Below, piece after piece: positions 20,605 through 30,413 of a DNA stretch of 64,000 nucleotides. The position numbers and the translations under genes were made by a program. Source of the stretch: Caenibius tardaugens NBRC 16725 (GTDB lineage Bacteria > Pseudomonadota > Alphaproteobacteria > Sphingomonadales > Sphingomonadaceae); assembly GCF_003860345.1 (NCBI RefSeq), contig NZ_CP034179.1:186001-250000 (forward strand), read 5' to 3'. Under the pieces are notes generated by a model that saw only the letters and a program-made list of their open reading frames with translations, did no database searches and was not told where the DNA came from. Position 1 is the first letter of the stretch; each line of letters opens with the position of its first letter.

Positions 20605-20943
20605 TCAGAACTCCAGCCCGCCTTCGCGCGCAGCGTCAGCCAGCGCCTTGACGCGGCCATGGAACAGGAAGCCACCGCGATCGAATACGACAGTGGTTAC
20701 GCCCGCCTGCTTTGCAGCAGCGGCGATATCGGCACCGACCTTGGCAGCCGCTTCCACATTGCCGCCCTTCGCACCGAGAGTCGATGCTGCGGCCACAGTG
20801 CGGCCAGCAGTATCGTCGATGATCTGCGCGTAGATGTGCTTGCCGGAACGATGTACCGAGAGCCGCGGACGGCCACCAGCACGAGCCTTGAGTGCCGTGC
20901 GCACGCGGCGACGGCGACGATCAAAAAGAGAAAGCTTGGCCAT
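20605..20943 (-). CDS. rplR: 50S ribosomal protein L18
   Basis: Binds 5S rRNA in the central protuberance. It has 112 residues from [20 protein letters not shown]; motifs [20 protein letters not shown] and [20 protein letters not shown] are diagnostic. The start at 20943 was chosen over a longer frame that runs back into rplF. It begins one base after the rplF stop and its stop touches the rpsE start region. Confidence 0.97.
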   Translation of the reverse strand: MAKLSLFDRRRRRVRTALKARAGGRPRLSVHRSGKHIYAQIIDDTAGRTVAAASTLGAKGGNVEAAAKVGADIAAAAKQAGVTTVVFDRGGFLFHGRVKALADAAREGGLEF

Positions 20944-20944
20944 C

Positions 20945-21478
20945 TTACTTCTTCTTCCCTTCCTTGCGGAAGATATATTCGCCGCGATACTTGATACCCT
21001 TGCCCTTGTAGGGTTCGGGCTTCCGCCAGCGACGGATTTCAGCTGCGAACTGACCAACCTGCTGCTTGTCGACACCACTGATTTCAATGGTCGTCTGATC
21101 AGGCGTCTTCACGTCCAGACCTTCCGGCACATCGAGATCGACATCGTGGCTGTAGCCGAGCTGAAGCTTCAGCTTCTTGCCCTGCGCGTTCGCACGATAA
21201 CCGACACCGGTGATATCCAGCGTCTTGGTGAAACCTGCGGTCACACCTTCAATCAGGTTCGACACCAGCGTGCGCTGCATGCCCCAGAACGAACGTGCAC
21301 GCTTGGTATCGTTGGCCGGCTGCACCGAAATGCTGCCGTCTTCGATTGCGTAGGTGACTTCGTCAGCCAGGCTCAGCGTAAGCGTGCCCTTGGGGCCCTT
21401 CACGGTGAGGGCGCCATTCGCGATTTCGGCGCTGACGCCGCCCGGAATGGCAACCGGCCTTTTGCCGATGCGGCTCAT
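20945..21478 (-). CDS. rplF: 50S ribosomal protein L6
   Basis: Large-subunit protein near the factor-binding site, made of two related domains. It has 177 residues, starting [15 protein letters not shown] and ending with the signature [20 protein letters not shown]. Its ATG overlaps the rpsH stop by one base (ATGA), indicating translational coupling. Confidence 0.98.
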   Translation of the reverse strand: MSRIGKRPVAIPGGVSAEIANGALTVKGPKGTLTLSLADEVTYAIEDGSISVQPANDTKRARSFWGMQRTLVSNLIEGVTAGFTKTLDITGVGYRANAQGKKLKLQLGYSHDVDLDVPEGLDVKTPDQTTIEISGVDKQQVGQFAAEIRRWRKPEPYKGKGIKYRGEYIFRKEGKKK

Positions 21479-21873
21479 CAGAACACCTCCGCCAGCACTT
21501 CGCCGCCGACGTTGTGTGCACGTGCTTCGGCATCCGAGAGCACGCCACGCGGCGTCGAGACGATGGTGATGCCAAGACCGTTGCGGATCGTCGGCAATTC
21601 CTTGCTGCCGGAATAGATCCGGCGGCCAGGCTTGGAAACGCGGGCGAGATGCTTGATCGCAGGCTCGCCTTCGAAGTACTTCAGTTCGATCCGCAGCTGC
21701 TTGTGCTTGCCGGTTTCGTCTTCGCTGAAGCCACGGATGTAGCCTTCGCGCTGAAGAACTTCGAGAACGCGGGTGCGCAGGTTGGACGCCGGCGAAAGGA
21801 CAGAGTCCTTCTTCGCCCGCTGGCCGTTGCGAATGCGGGTGAGCATATCACCCAGGGGATCGGTCAATGCCAT
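21478..21873 (-). CDS. rpsH: 30S ribosomal protein S8
   Basis: Primary 16S-binding protein and, in E. coli, the spc-operon translational repressor. It has 131 residues with [18 protein letters not shown] at the start and [20 protein letters not shown] at the end. It lies 10 bases after rpsN and overlaps rplF by one base. I did not identify an S8-binding mimic near rplE. Confidence 0.98.
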   Translation of the reverse strand: MALTDPLGDMLTRIRNGQRAKKDSVLSPASNLRTRVLEVLQREGYIRGFSEDETGKHKQLRIELKYFEGEPAIKHLARVSKPGRRIYSGSKELPTIRNGLGITIVSTPRGVLSDAEARAHNVGGEVLAEVF

Positions 21874-21883
21874 GTGATGATCC

Positions 21884-22189
21884 TTACCAGCTCGACTTTG
21901 TCACGCCCGGAATCAGGCCCTTGTTGCCCAGATCCCGCAGTTCGATACGGCAAAGCCCGAACTTGCGATAATAGCCGCGCGGACGACCCGTGGTGGCGCA
22001 ACGATTGCGCACGCGGGTCGGGTTAGCGTTACGCGGAATTTCCGCCATTTTGAGGCGGGCCATCAGGCGTTCGGTCTCATCAGCCGACTGGTCGTCAGCA
22101 ATGGCCTTCAGCTTGGCATATTTCGCCGCATACTTCTGAACAAGCTTCTTGCGCCGCTCGTTCTTATTAATGGAACTCAGTTTCGCCAT
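21884..22189 (-). CDS. rpsN: 30S ribosomal protein S14, cysteine-free form
   Basis: Small-subunit head protein. It has 101 residues, the long form without the zinc CxxC pairs; the conserved end [20 protein letters not shown] and the terminal Ser-Ser-Trp are present. It sits 39 bases after rplE and 10 before rpsH. Confidence 0.98.
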   Translation of the reverse strand: MAKLSSINKNERRKKLVQKYAAKYAKLKAIADDQSADETERLMARLKMAEIPRNANPTRVRNRCATTGRPRGYYRKFGLCRIELRDLGNKGLIPGVTKSSW

Positions 22190-22228
22190 GGACTTAAGCT
22201 CTCTTTCGCTATCGCTTCAGGGCGCGGC

Positions 22229-22807
22229 TCACGCCGCTTCCTTCTGTTCGGCTTCAGCCGGGAACGGAAAACCGAACAGGCGCAGCAGTTCGCGCGCTTC
22301 TTCGTCGGTCTTCGCGGTGGTGGTGACGATGATATCCAGACCCCGGACCTTTTCGATCCGATCATAGCTGATTTCGGGGAAGATGATCTGTTCCTTGACG
22401 CCCATCGCGTAGTTGCCACGCCCGTCGAAGCTCTTCGGGTTGAGGCCACGGAAGTCGCGGATGCGCGGCATAGCAATGGTCACCAGACGGTCAAGGAATT
22501 CGTACATGCGTTCGCGGCGCAGGGTAACCTTGCAACCGATCGGCATGCCTTCGCGCAGCTTGAACTGTGCGATCGACTTCTTGGCCTTGGTGATCACCGG
22601 CTTCTGGCCGGCAATCAATTCCATTTCTTCAGCGGCGGTCTGAACCTTCTTCTTGTCCTGGCTCGCTTCGCCCACGCCCATATTCAGCGTGATCTTTTCG
22701 AGCTTGGGGACTTCCATCGGGTTCGAGTAGCCGAACTTTTCGGTCATCGCCTTGGCGATTTCCGCGTCATAACGCTGGCGCAGACGCGGGATGTACTTGT
22801 CAGCCAT
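22229..22807 (-). CDS. rplE: 50S ribosomal protein L5
   Basis: 5S rRNA- and P-tRNA-contacting protein of the large subunit. It has 192 residues with [34 protein letters not shown] and [17 protein letters not shown]. The ATG overlaps the end of rplX by 8 bases, a usual arrangement in this operon. Confidence 0.98.
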   Translation of the reverse strand: MADKYIPRLRQRYDAEIAKAMTEKFGYSNPMEVPKLEKITLNMGVGEASQDKKKVQTAAEEMELIAGQKPVITKAKKSIAQFKLREGMPIGCKVTLRRERMYEFLDRLVTIAMPRIRDFRGLNPKSFDGRGNYAMGVKEQIIFPEISYDRIEKVRGLDIIVTTTAKTDEEARELLRLFGFPFPAEAEQKEAA

Positions 22808-23120
22808 CGATAGTCTCCCCGGACTTCACGGCAACGCGAACCTTCTTGCCGTCCTTTTCTTCGAAACGGACGCGGGTAGGCTTGCCATCCTTCGGATCGG
22901 CCAGAGCGACCTTCGAAATCGCCATCGGCGCTTCGCGACGGTCGATTCCGCCCTGCGGGTTGGTCTGGCTCGGCTTGCGGTGACGGGCAGCGATATTCAC
23001 GCCCTGCACCACGACCTTACCGTCCTTCGGCAGAACCTGAAGAACCGTACCTGTACGGCCCTTGTCCTTGCCGGAACGAACGACGACGCTGTCGCCCTTC
23101 TTGATCTTCGCGGCAGCCAT
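22800..23120 (-). CDS. rplX: 50S ribosomal protein L24
   Basis: Assembly-initiating large-subunit protein. It has 106 residues, with the KOW motif [20 protein letters not shown] near the N-terminus. ATG 23120 was chosen (GGAGGT 7 bases upstream) over GTG 23123. It overlaps the rplN stop by one base and rplE by 8 bases. Confidence 0.97.
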   Translation of the reverse strand: MAAAKIKKGDSVVVRSGKDKGRTGTVLQVLPKDGKVVVQGVNIAARHRKPSQTNPQGGIDRREAPMAISKVALADPKDGKPTRVRFEEKDGKKVRVAVKSGETIDG

Positions 23121-23488
23121 CACAGCACCTCCGGAGCAAGCGAAATGATCTTCATGAAGCCGCGGCCACGCAGTTCGCGCACCACCGGGCCAAAGATACG
23201 GGTGCCGATCGGCTCCTCGTTCTTGTTCACGAGAACTGCGGCATTGCTGTCGAAGCGAATAACGCTGCCATCGGGACGGCGAACGTCCTTCTTGGTGCGC
23301 ACGATCACCGCACGGTGAACGTCACCCTTCTTCACGCGCGCACGCGGTTGCGCCTCCTTGATGGAGACGACGATCACGTCGCCGACGCCTGCGGTACGGC
23401 GCTTAGACCCGCCCAGCACCTTGATGCACTGGACGCGCTTCGCGCCGCTGTTGTCCGCGACGTCGAGATTGGATTGCATCTGGATCAT
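23120..23488 (-). CDS. rplN: 50S ribosomal protein L14
   Basis: Intersubunit-bridge protein of the large subunit. It has 122 residues from [18 protein letters not shown], ending [13 protein letters not shown]. It is the first spc-operon gene, 57 bases after rpsQ with no terminator between, so the S10 and spc units appear fused. Confidence 0.98.
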   Translation of the reverse strand: MIQMQSNLDVADNSGAKRVQCIKVLGGSKRRTAGVGDVIVVSIKEAQPRARVKKGDVHRAVIVRTKKDVRRPDGSVIRFDSNAAVLVNKNEEPIGTRIFGPVVRELRGRGFMKIISLAPEVL

Positions 23489-23545
23489 CGATCCGGTTCC
23501 TTCTCACTCGGCTTGCCGGAACCAGTCCGGCAGTTCCAAAAAACG

Positions 23546-23839
23546 TCAGTTGTTGCCCGCGGCCTCAACGTCGAGGTTGGCTTCCACAGCCTGGCCCTTG
23601 CCCGCCTGAACGCGTTCGATCACCTGCCAGGTCTTGGTCTTGGAGATCGGACGAGTTTCCTCGATGCGAACGGTTTCACCAGTCTTGTAGACATTGCCCT
23701 CGTCATGGGCGTGGTACTTCTTCGAGCGGCGGATGATCTTCCCGTACAGCGGGTGCTTCACCTTACGCTCGACAAGCACCGTGACAGTCTTGTCGGTCTT
23801 GTCGGAGACCACGGTCCCGATCAGAATACGCTTCGGCAT
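23546..23839 (-). CDS. rpsQ: 30S ribosomal protein S17
   Basis: Primary 16S rRNA-binding OB-fold protein. It has 97 residues from [18 protein letters not shown], with [20 protein letters not shown]; a C-terminal tail of about 15 residues rich in Glu/Ala goes past the core. The start was placed at 23839 because the upstream frame reads into rpmC. It is 10 bases after rpmC. Confidence 0.97.
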   Translation of the reverse strand: MPKRILIGTVVSDKTDKTVTVLVERKVKHPLYGKIIRRSKKYHAHDEGNVYKTGETVRIEETRPISKTKTWQVIERVQAGKGQAVEANLDVEAAGNN

Positions 23840-23849
23840 CGTGTGTTCC

Positions 23850-24053
23850 TTAAGCCTTGCCAGCGCGGGCGCGCTCGCCCTGCAGCGTCTTGATACGCGC
23901 GATTTCGCGGCGCACTTCCTTGATGCGGGCGGGACGCTCGATCTGGTTGGTCGCTGCCTGGAAACGCAGGTTGAACTGCTCACGCTTGAGATCGACCAGA
24001 TCGGCGGTCAGCTGATCGTCAGTCTTGGCGCGGAAGTCTTCAGTCTTGGCCAT
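23850..24053 (-). CDS. rpmC: 50S ribosomal protein L29
   Basis: Tunnel-exit protein forming part of the SRP/trigger-factor dock. It has 67 residues, two helices, with [22 protein letters not shown] 24053 shares a base with the rplP TGA and is 7 bases from GGGAG; ATG 24056 is an alternative. Confidence 0.96.
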   Translation of the reverse strand: MAKTEDFRAKTDDQLTADLVDLKREQFNLRFQAATNQIERPARIKEVRREIARIKTLQGERARAGKA

Positions 24054-24487
24054 CATTCAGCTCCCAGGTGCGAAGTGTCACCCAGACGGGCAACGACCTT
24101 GGTCTTGATCGGCAGCTTCATCGCAGCGCGTTCGAAGGCAACGGCGGCCAGCGGACCGGGAACGCCGTCGAGTTCGAACAGGATGCGGCCCGGCTTCACA
24201 CGTGCTGCCCAGTATTCGATCGAACCCTTGCCCTTACCCTGACGGACTTCAGCAGGCTTCTTCGAAACCGGCACGTCGGGGAAAACGCGGATCCAGAGAC
24301 GACCCTGGCGCTTGATGTGACGCGTGATGGCGCGGCGAGCCGCTTCGATCTGACGCGCGGTGATACGTTCCGGTTCCATGGCCTTGAGACCATACGAACC
24401 GAAGTTCAGCGTCGTGCCGCCCTTGGCGTTGCCGTGAATACGGCCTTTGAACGCCTTGCGGAACTTGGTTTTCTTAGGTTGCAGCAT
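24053..24487 (-). CDS. rplP: 50S ribosomal protein L16
   Basis: Large-subunit protein that helps position A-site tRNA. It has 144 residues from [19 protein letters not shown], with the conserved [17 protein letters not shown] loop, including the Arg that is hydroxylated in E. coli. It starts 5 bases after rpsC. Confidence 0.98.
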   Translation of the reverse strand: MLQPKKTKFRKAFKGRIHGNAKGGTTLNFGSYGLKAMEPERITARQIEAARRAITRHIKRQGRLWIRVFPDVPVSKKPAEVRQGKGKGSIEYWAARVKPGRILFELDGVPGPLAAVAFERAAMKLPIKTKVVARLGDTSHLGAE

Positions 24488-24492
24488 GACTC

Positions 24493-25203
24493 TTAGTTCC
24501 TGCGGTCATCACGTGCCGGACGCACGCCGGAGGTCTGTGCCTCCATCATCAGCCGGTCCTGCGCCATCGGATCGTGACCGAGGATCTCACCCTTGAAGAT
24601 CCAGCACTTGATACCGATGATGCCGTATGCGGTCAGCGCTTCGGCTTCAGCATAGTCGACGTTGGCACGCAGCGTGTGCAGCGGCACGCGACCTTCGCGA
24701 TACCATTCCACACGAGCGATTTCCGCGCCGCCGAGACGGCCACCGCACGTGATCTTGATGCCTTCGGCGCCAAGACGCAGTGCAGACTGCACGGCCCGCT
24801 TCATCGCACGGCGGAAAGCCACGCGGCGGATCAGCTGGTCGGCAACGCCCTGTGCAACGAGCTTGGCATCGATTTCCGGCTTGCGGATTTCAACGATGTT
24901 CAGCTTCACTTCGCTGGCGGTCATCTTCGACAGCTTGGCGCGCAGCTTTTCGATGTCCGCGCCCTTCTTGCCGATGATCACACCGGGACGGGCCGCATAG
25001 ATCGACACGCGGCACAGCTTGGCCGGGCGTTCGATCACCACCTTCGAAATCGCTGCCTGCGGCAGGTTTTCGACGATGAACTTGCGGATTTCGAGATCTT
25101 CCTTGAGCAGCTGGCTGTAATCACGCCCTTCGGCGTACCAGCGGCTGTCCCAGGTACGATTGATCTGCAGACGCAGGCCGATCGGATTGCTCTTCTGACC
25201 CAT
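24493..25203 (-). CDS. rpsC: 30S ribosomal protein S3
   Basis: Part of the mRNA entry channel and helicase centre. It has 236 residues from [20 protein letters not shown], a KH domain with [13 protein letters not shown], and the C-terminal domain with [15 protein letters not shown]. It sits 3 bases after rplV. Confidence 0.98.
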   Translation of the reverse strand: MGQKSNPIGLRLQINRTWDSRWYAEGRDYSQLLKEDLEIRKFIVENLPQAAISKVVIERPAKLCRVSIYAARPGVIIGKKGADIEKLRAKLSKMTASEVKLNIVEIRKPEIDAKLVAQGVADQLIRRVAFRRAMKRAVQSALRLGAEGIKITCGGRLGGAEIARVEWYREGRVPLHTLRANVDYAEAEALTAYGIIGIKCWIFKGEILGHDPMAQDRLMMEAQTSGVRPARDDRRN

Positions 25204-25206
25204 GGA

Positions 25207-25584
25207 TCAGGCCTCCTCGACTTCGCGGACCACAATGCGCAGCCGGCTGAACGGCTTAAGGATGCGCGTGGATTTACCACGGCCCCGCGTGTGGAAACGC
25301 TTCATGGTCACCGACTTGCCGACGCTTGCTTCCGCAACGACCAGCGAGTCGACATCCAGATTGTGGTTGTTTTCCGCGTTGGCGATCGCCGAAGCGAGAA
25401 CCTTCTTCGCGTCCTGTGCCATCGCCCGCTTCGAGAAGCTGAGAATGTTCAACGCATCCTCAGCCTTCTTGCCACGGATCAGGCCAGCAACGAGATTCAG
25501 CTTTTGTGCCGAACCGCGAATGGTCGTGCCAACAGCCAGCGCCTCGTTATCGGCGACGCGGCGGGGAGCTTTCTGCTTGCTCAT
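25207..25584 (-). CDS. rplV: 50S ribosomal protein L22
   Basis: Lines the exit tunnel with its beta-hairpin. It has 125 residues; the loop tip carries [19 protein letters not shown]. Its ATG overlaps the rpsS stop by one base. Confidence 0.98.
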   Translation of the reverse strand: MSKQKAPRRVADNEALAVGTTIRGSAQKLNLVAGLIRGKKAEDALNILSFSKRAMAQDAKKVLASAIANAENNHNLDVDSLVVAEASVGKSVTMKRFHTRGRGKSTRILKPFSRLRIVVREVEEA

Positions 25585-25859
25585 CAGCGCTTACCCTTCT
25601 TGTCGGCGGCGTGACCCGGGAAGCTGCGCGTGGGCGCAAATTCACCAAGCTTGTGACCGACCATCTCTTCGTTGACCGAAACCGGCACGAACTTGTGACC
25701 ATTGTAGACGTTGAACGTCAGGCCAACGAACTGCGGCAGGACGGTGGAACGACGCGACCAGGTCTTGATCGGCGAACGTGCACCGGATTCCTGGGCATCT
25801 TCTGCTTTTTTCAGCAGGTGAAGGTCGACAAACGGACCTTTCCAGACGGAACGAGCCAT
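25584..25859 (-). CDS. rpsS: 30S ribosomal protein S19
   Basis: Head protein forming a complex with S13. It has 91 residues, starting [18 protein letters not shown] and holding [21 protein letters not shown]. It is 6 bases after rplB and overlaps rplV by one base. Confidence 0.98.
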   Translation of the reverse strand: MARSVWKGPFVDLHLLKKAEDAQESGARSPIKTWSRRSTVLPQFVGLTFNVYNGHKFVPVSVNEEMVGHKLGEFAPTRSFPGHAADKKGKR

Positions 25860-25865
25860 TCTCGC

Positions 25866-26702
25866 TTACCTCTTCTTCTTCGCGTGACGCGAACGGATAA
25901 TCATCTTGTCCGTCTGCTTGTTGTTGCGGGTCCGGGCGCCCTTGGTCGGCTTGCCCCACGGGGTAACCGGATGACGGCCACCCGAAGTGCGGCCTTCACC
26001 ACCACCATGCGGGTGGTCGACCGGGTTCTTCGCAACACCGCGCGTCAGCGGACGACGGCCCATCCAGCGCTTGCGACCAGCCTTGGCCAGCGTCTGGTTC
26101 GAGTTGTCGGGGTTCGAAACCGCGCCAACCGTACCCATGCAATCGCCACGCAGGTAACGCTGTTCGCCCGAGTTCAGACGAACGATCACCAGACCACGGT
26201 CACGACCGACGATCTGAATGTAAGCGCCGGCCGAACGGGCGATCTGGCCGCCCTTGCCCGGCTTCATTTCGACGTTGTGGCAGATCGTGCCAACCGGCAT
26301 CTGCGACAGAAGCATGGCATTGCCCGGCTTCACGTCGGTGCGCTCACCGGCAACGACCGAGTCACCCACGGCAACGCGCTGCGGTGCGAGGATATAGGCG
26401 AGTTCGCCATCCTCGTACTTGATGAGCGCGATGAACGCGGTGCGGTTGGGATCGTATTCGATCCGCTCCACGGTAGCCGGCATGTCCCACTTGCGACGCT
26501 TGAAGTCGATGAAGCGGTACTTCTGCTTGTGACCACCGGCGATACCGCGCGAGGTCACGTGGCCCTTGTTGTTACGGCCACCGGTCTTGCTCTTACCTTC
26601 AGTAAGCGCCTTGACAGGCTTGCCCTTCCACAGGCCAGACTTGTCGACGAGGACCAGTCCGCGGCGCGCGGGGCTCGTCGGTTTATAGTTCTTCAGTGCC
26701 AT
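25866..26702 (-). CDS. rplB: 50S ribosomal protein L2
   Basis: Primary 23S-binding protein needed for peptidyl transfer and subunit joining. It has 278 residues; the conserved [19 protein letters not shown] loop with the critical His is intact. It lies 10 bases after rplW. Confidence 0.99.
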   Translation of the reverse strand: MALKNYKPTSPARRGLVLVDKSGLWKGKPVKALTEGKSKTGGRNNKGHVTSRGIAGGHKQKYRFIDFKRRKWDMPATVERIEYDPNRTAFIALIKYEDGELAYILAPQRVAVGDSVVAGERTDVKPGNAMLLSQMPVGTICHNVEMKPGKGGQIARSAGAYIQIVGRDRGLVIVRLNSGEQRYLRGDCMGTVGAVSNPDNSNQTLAKAGRKRWMGRRPLTRGVAKNPVDHPHGGGEGRTSGGRHPVTPWGKPTKGARTRNNKQTDKMIIRSRHAKKKR

Positions 26703-26712
26703 GATCCGCGCC

Positions 26713-27021
26713 TCAGATACCGCTGGTGACGTCGATCGACTGGCCTTCGGCCAGCGTCACAATCGCCTTCTTCACATCGGAACGCTTGTAGGGCTTGCCC
26801 TTCCAGCGCTTCGTCTTGCCCTTCTGGACCAGGGTGTTCACACCCTTGACCTTCACGTCGAACAGAGCCTCGACCGCGTCCTTGATCTGCGGCTTGGTGG
26901 CGCTATCGGCGACCTTGAAGACAACTGCGTTGTTCTCGGACAACAGCGTCGACTTCTCGGTGATATGGGGCGAAAGGATCACGTCGTAGTGACGCACATC
27001 CACGTCCTGCTTCTTAGCCAT
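26713..27021 (-). CDS. rplW: 50S ribosomal protein L23
   Basis: Exit-site dock for trigger factor and SRP. It has 102 residues with [20 protein letters not shown] and [19 protein letters not shown]. It overlaps the rplD end by 8 bases. Confidence 0.98.
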   Translation of the reverse strand: MAKKQDVDVRHYDVILSPHITEKSTLLSENNAVVFKVADSATKPQIKDAVEALFDVKVKGVNTLVQKGKTKRWKGKPYKRSDVKKAIVTLAEGQSIDVTSGI

Positions 27022-27640
27022 TGAACCGCGCCTCCAGTTTTTCGACCGCCGCGCGGGTCAGCACCAGCGTGTCATGCTTCAGGATGTCGTAGACATTCGC
27101 GCCGACAGCCGGGAGCACATTGATGTTCGGCAGGTTGCCAGCAGCGCGAGCGAAACCTTCGTTCACCGCATCGCCGTCGATAACCAGAACCTTCTTACCC
27201 CAACCCGCATTGGCGAGCTGACCGGCAAGCGCCTTGGTCTTGGCATCCTTCAGCTCGAGGCTGTCGAGGATCACGAGACCGTCCTTCGCACGGGCCGAAA
27301 GAGCCATCTTGAGGCCCAGAGCACGCACTTTCTTGTTCAGCGACTGACCGAAGTCACGTGCACGGGCACCGTGCGCCTTACCACCGCCGATGAAGACAGG
27401 AGCCTTGCGGTCGCCGTGACGAGCCGTGCCGCCACCCTTCTGCTTGCCCCACTTCTTGCCGGTACGGGCAACATCCGAACGTTCACGGGTCGGACGGGCC
27501 GGACCGCGGCGGTTCTCGAGCTGCCAGGTGACAACGCGATGCAGAATGTCAGCGCGCGGTTCGAGACCGAACACGGCATCCGACAGTTCAATGTCGCCAG
27601 AGGCCTTGCCGCCATCCAGGGTCTGAATCTTGACCTTCAT
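27014..27640 (-). CDS. rplD: 50S ribosomal protein L4
   Basis: Tunnel-lining protein; in E. coli it also represses its own operon by binding the S10 leader. It has 208 residues, with the tunnel loop [20 protein letters not shown]. It sits 3 bases after rplC. If L4 autoregulation exists here, the structured rpsJ-rplC gap is the obvious target, which is an inference. Confidence 0.98.
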   Translation of the reverse strand: MKVKIQTLDGGKASGDIELSDAVFGLEPRADILHRVVTWQLENRRGPARPTRERSDVARTGKKWGKQKGGGTARHGDRKAPVFIGGGKAHGARARDFGQSLNKKVRALGLKMALSARAKDGLVILDSLELKDAKTKALAGQLANAGWGKKVLVIDGDAVNEGFARAAGNLPNINVLPAVGANVYDILKHDTLVLTRAAVEKLEARFNG

Positions 27641-27643
27641 GAC

Positions 27644-28402
27644 TTAGCCCTCCTGGCCTTCGGTCGCCTCGACCGCCGGTGCCGTATCGGCAGGCGTGTC
27701 GGCAGGCGCCGCTTCGTTGCTGTTGGCAGCACCCTTAAGGCCTGCCGGATACGGTGCTTCCGCGTGACGCGCGACCTTCACCGAATCGCGAACAAGCAGC
27801 CAGCCATTCTTCGAACCGGGGACAGAGCCCTTCACGAAGATCAGGCCACGCTCGTCATCCGTGCGAACGACTTCGAGGTTCTGCTGCGTGCGCTGGCGAT
27901 CACCCATGTGACCGGCCATCTTCTTGTTCTTGAACACGCGACCCGGATCCTGGCGCTGGCCAGTCGAACCGTGTGCACGGTGGCTGATGGACACGCCGTG
28001 CGTTGCACGCATACCACCGAAACCCCAGCGCTTCATCGCACCGGCAAAGCCCTTGCCCTGCGTGTCCCCGGTGATGTCGACCATCTGGCCCGCAACGAAA
28101 TGCGAGGCTGCGATCGTGGCACCAACTTCGAGAACCGCATCGTCGGCAACGCGGAATTCCGCGACCTTGCGCTTGAGCGGCACATTCGCCTTGGCGAAGT
28201 GCTCACGCTGCGGCTTGTTTACATTCTTCTGTTTCGCTTCACCCGAACCGACCTGAAGAGCGGTATAACCGTCCTTCTCTTCGGTGCGGACCGAGACGAC
28301 CTGACAATCTTCCAGTGCCAGAACGGTGACCGGCACGTGGCGGCCATCCTCCTGGAACAGACGGGTCATCCCGACTTTCTTAGCGATCACGCCTGTGCGC
28401 AT
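27644..28402 (-). CDS. rplC: 50S ribosomal protein L3 with acidic C-terminal tail
   Basis: Early-assembly protein reaching the peptidyl-transferase centre. It has 252 residues; the core includes [20 protein letters not shown] and [20 protein letters not shown]. About 35 residues rich in Ala, Pro and Glu extend past the E. coli end (209 residues). A 258-base structured gap separates it from rpsJ. Confidence 0.97.
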   Translation of the reverse strand: MRTGVIAKKVGMTRLFQEDGRHVPVTVLALEDCQVVSVRTEEKDGYTALQVGSGEAKQKNVNKPQREHFAKANVPLKRKVAEFRVADDAVLEVGATIAASHFVAGQMVDITGDTQGKGFAGAMKRWGFGGMRATHGVSISHRAHGSTGQRQDPGRVFKNKKMAGHMGDRQRTQQNLEVVRTDDERGLIFVKGSVPGSKNGWLLVRDSVKVARHAEAPYPAGLKGAANSNEAAPADTPADTAPAVEATEGQEG

Positions 28403-28451
28403 GATCCATACTCCTACAGAGGCCTACGCAAGCCCATCCTGCGAAGGCATG

Positions 28452-28531
28452 TTCAGCCCAAAATGTGAAGCGTGCCCCGTCCGGGCTGAAACAGTGCCTG
28501 CTGCAAGCAGCAGGCGAGACGGGGGACGCTT
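28452..28531 (-). promoter_or_regulatory. Pseudoknot-type pairing in the rpsJ-rplC leader
   Basis: Transcript order on the minus strand: arm A5 (28531-28518), a perfect 8-bp hairpin (28515-28508 / 28503-28496, loop CUUG), arm B5 UUCAGCCC (28490-28483), arm A3 (28481-28468), an 8-nt linker, and arm B3 GGGCUGAA (28459-28452). A5/A3 pair over 13 of 14 positions and B5/B3 over 8 of 8. The interleaved order is that of an H-type pseudoknot or of two mutually exclusive stems. A further stem (28448-28441 / 28429-28422, one mismatch) lies just before the rplC ribosome site. Confidence 0.6.
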
Positions 28532-28660
28532 GCCCGACAAATGCCCAAAGGCAATGCCGGAGGTATCCCTAATGTCCCGGGCTGGAATAAATCCTGCCCT
28601 GCCCGCGCATTTTGGCGACGCGCGGGAATCGCTGGAGCCCCCTTAGGGGCAAAGCGGCGA

Positions 28661-28972
28661 TCAGGCCAGCTTAATTTCGACGTTCACGCCAGCAGCAAGA
28701 TCGAGCTTCATCAGAGCATCAACCGTCTGGGCGTTGGGCTGCACAATGTCGAGCAACCGCTTGTACGTGCGCACCTCGAACTGCTCGCGCGACTTCTTGT
28801 CGATATGCGGACCGCGGTTCACGGTGAACTTCTCGATACGCGTCGGGAGCGGAATGGGGCCACGAATGAGCGCGCCGGTGCGACGGGCGGTTTCCGCAAT
28901 TTCGCCAGTTGCCTGGTCGAGCACGCGATGATCGAACGCCTTAAGGCGAATGCGGATATTCTGAGCTTCCAT
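28661..28972 (-). CDS. rpsJ: 30S ribosomal protein S10
   Basis: Small-subunit head protein, also the NusE antitermination partner of NusB. It has 103 residues from [19 protein letters not shown], with [30 protein letters not shown] 28972 is preferred to GTG 28978 on family length. It starts 173 bases after tuf. Confidence 0.97.
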   Translation of the reverse strand: MEAQNIRIRLKAFDHRVLDQATGEIAETARRTGALIRGPIPLPTRIEKFTVNRGPHIDKKSREQFEVRTYKRLLDIVQPNAQTVDALMKLDLAAGVNVEIKLA

Positions 28973-29040
28973 GTCCACTTACCGATGCGAAAGAGCCAAA
29001 GGATGACCACGACAGCCATCCCATAAATAAAAACGAAGAC

Positions 29041-29088
29041 CGCCCCATTTCACCTGACCTTCAACGAAGGCTCACGTGAACGGGGGCG
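29041..29088 (-). terminator. Three-part hairpin between tuf and rpsJ
   Basis: Stacked pairings CGCCCC/GGGGCG (29041-29046/29083-29088), TTCAC/GTGAA (29049-29053/29076-29080) and CCTTC/GAAGG (29058-29062/29066-29070) form one long imperfect hairpin in the 173-base gap. No T-run follows on the minus strand, so processing or partial termination between the str and S10 units is more likely than a full stop. Confidence 0.55.
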
Positions 29089-29145
29089 ACCCCGAAAATT
29101 CCGACCGGCCGAATCCCCAGGGACCCGGCCGGAGCGGCGCCTATA

Positions 29146-30321
29146 TTACTTCGTGATCCCGCTGACAACCCCGGAACCGACGGTACGACCGCCTTCACGG
29201 ATTGCGAAGCGAAGACCTTCGTCCATGGCGATCGGAGCAATCAGCTTCACGCCGATCGTCACGTTGTCGCCAGGCATAACCATTTCCGTGCCTTCGGGAA
29301 GAACGACTTCACCGGTCACGTCCGTGGTACGGAAGTAGAACTGCGGACGATAGTTGGCGAAGAACGGCGTGTGACGGCCACCTTCGTCCTTCGACAGCAC
29401 GTAGACTTCTGCGCTGAATTCCGTGTGCGGCGTAACCGAACCGGGCTTCGCGAGAACCTGACCACGTTCCACCGCTTCACGAGCGATACCGCGGATCAGG
29501 GCGCCGACGTTATCGCCAGCTTCACCACGATCGAGCAGCTTGCGGAACATTTCCACGCCGGTCACGGTGGTCTTCTGCGTGTCCTTGATGCCGATGATTT
29601 CGACTTCGTCGCCCACGTTCACAACGCCCGTTTCGATACGGCCGGTCACAACCGTACCGCGACCCGAGATCGAGAACACGTCTTCGATCGGCATCAGGAA
29701 CGGCTTGTCAACCGGACGGTCCGGCTGCGGGATGTAGTCGTCGACGGCCTTCATCAGTTCGAGAATCGACTTTTCACCGATTTCCGGATCGCGGCCTTCG
29801 AGAGCGGCCAGAGCCGAACCCTTGACGATCGGAATATCGTCGCCCGGGAAGTCGTAGCTGGACAGCAGTTCGCGAACTTCGAGTTCGACGAGCTCGAGGA
29901 TTTCTTCGTCGTCGACCTGGTCAACCTTGTTCATGTACACGACCAGAGCCGGCACGCCGACCTGACGAGCGAGCAGGATGTGTTCGCGGGTCTGCGGCAT
30001 CGGGCCGTCAGCAGCGTTCACCACCAGGATAGCGCCGTCCATCTGGGCAGCACCGGTGATCATGTTCTTCACATAGTCAGCGTGACCCGGGCAGTCGACG
30101 TGTGCGTAGTGACGTGCATCGGTTTCGTATTCGACGTGAGCGGTCGAAATGGTGATGCCGCGTTCACGCTCTTCCGGAGCTTTGTCGATGTTTGCGAAAT
30201 CGACGGGCGCACCCAGAACCTTGGTGATTGCTGCAGTCAGCGTGGTCTTGCCGTGGTCGACGTGACCGATGGTGCCGATGTTGCAGTGCGGCTTGTTCCG
30301 CTCGAATTTTTCCTTCGCCAT
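29146..30321 (-). CDS. tuf: Elongation factor Tu
   Basis: GTPase delivering aminoacyl-tRNA to the ribosome. It has 391 residues. GTP-binding motifs [22 protein letters not shown] and NKVD are complete, followed by two beta-barrel domains. It is the last gene of the str segment, 92 bases after fusA. Only one tuf copy is in the window. Confidence 0.99.
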   Translation of the reverse strand: MAKEKFERNKPHCNIGTIGHVDHGKTTLTAAITKVLGAPVDFANIDKAPEERERGITISTAHVEYETDARHYAHVDCPGHADYVKNMITGAAQMDGAILVVNAADGPMPQTREHILLARQVGVPALVVYMNKVDQVDDEEILELVELEVRELLSSYDFPGDDIPIVKGSALAALEGRDPEIGEKSILELMKAVDDYIPQPDRPVDKPFLMPIEDVFSISGRGTVVTGRIETGVVNVGDEVEIIGIKDTQKTTVTGVEMFRKLLDRGEAGDNVGALIRGIAREAVERGQVLAKPGSVTPHTEFSAEVYVLSKDEGGRHTPFFANYRPQFYFRTTDVTGEVVLPEGTEMVMPGDNVTIGVKLIAPIAMDEGLRFAIREGGRTVGSGVVSGITK

Positions 30322-30413
30322 TGTCTCTTAACCTCTATTCCTAGAACTTAGATTTTCACGGGGGAAAACGGCACCCGTTGAATCAGGCGCCGCCCCTAAA
30401 CGCTCACTCGCCT

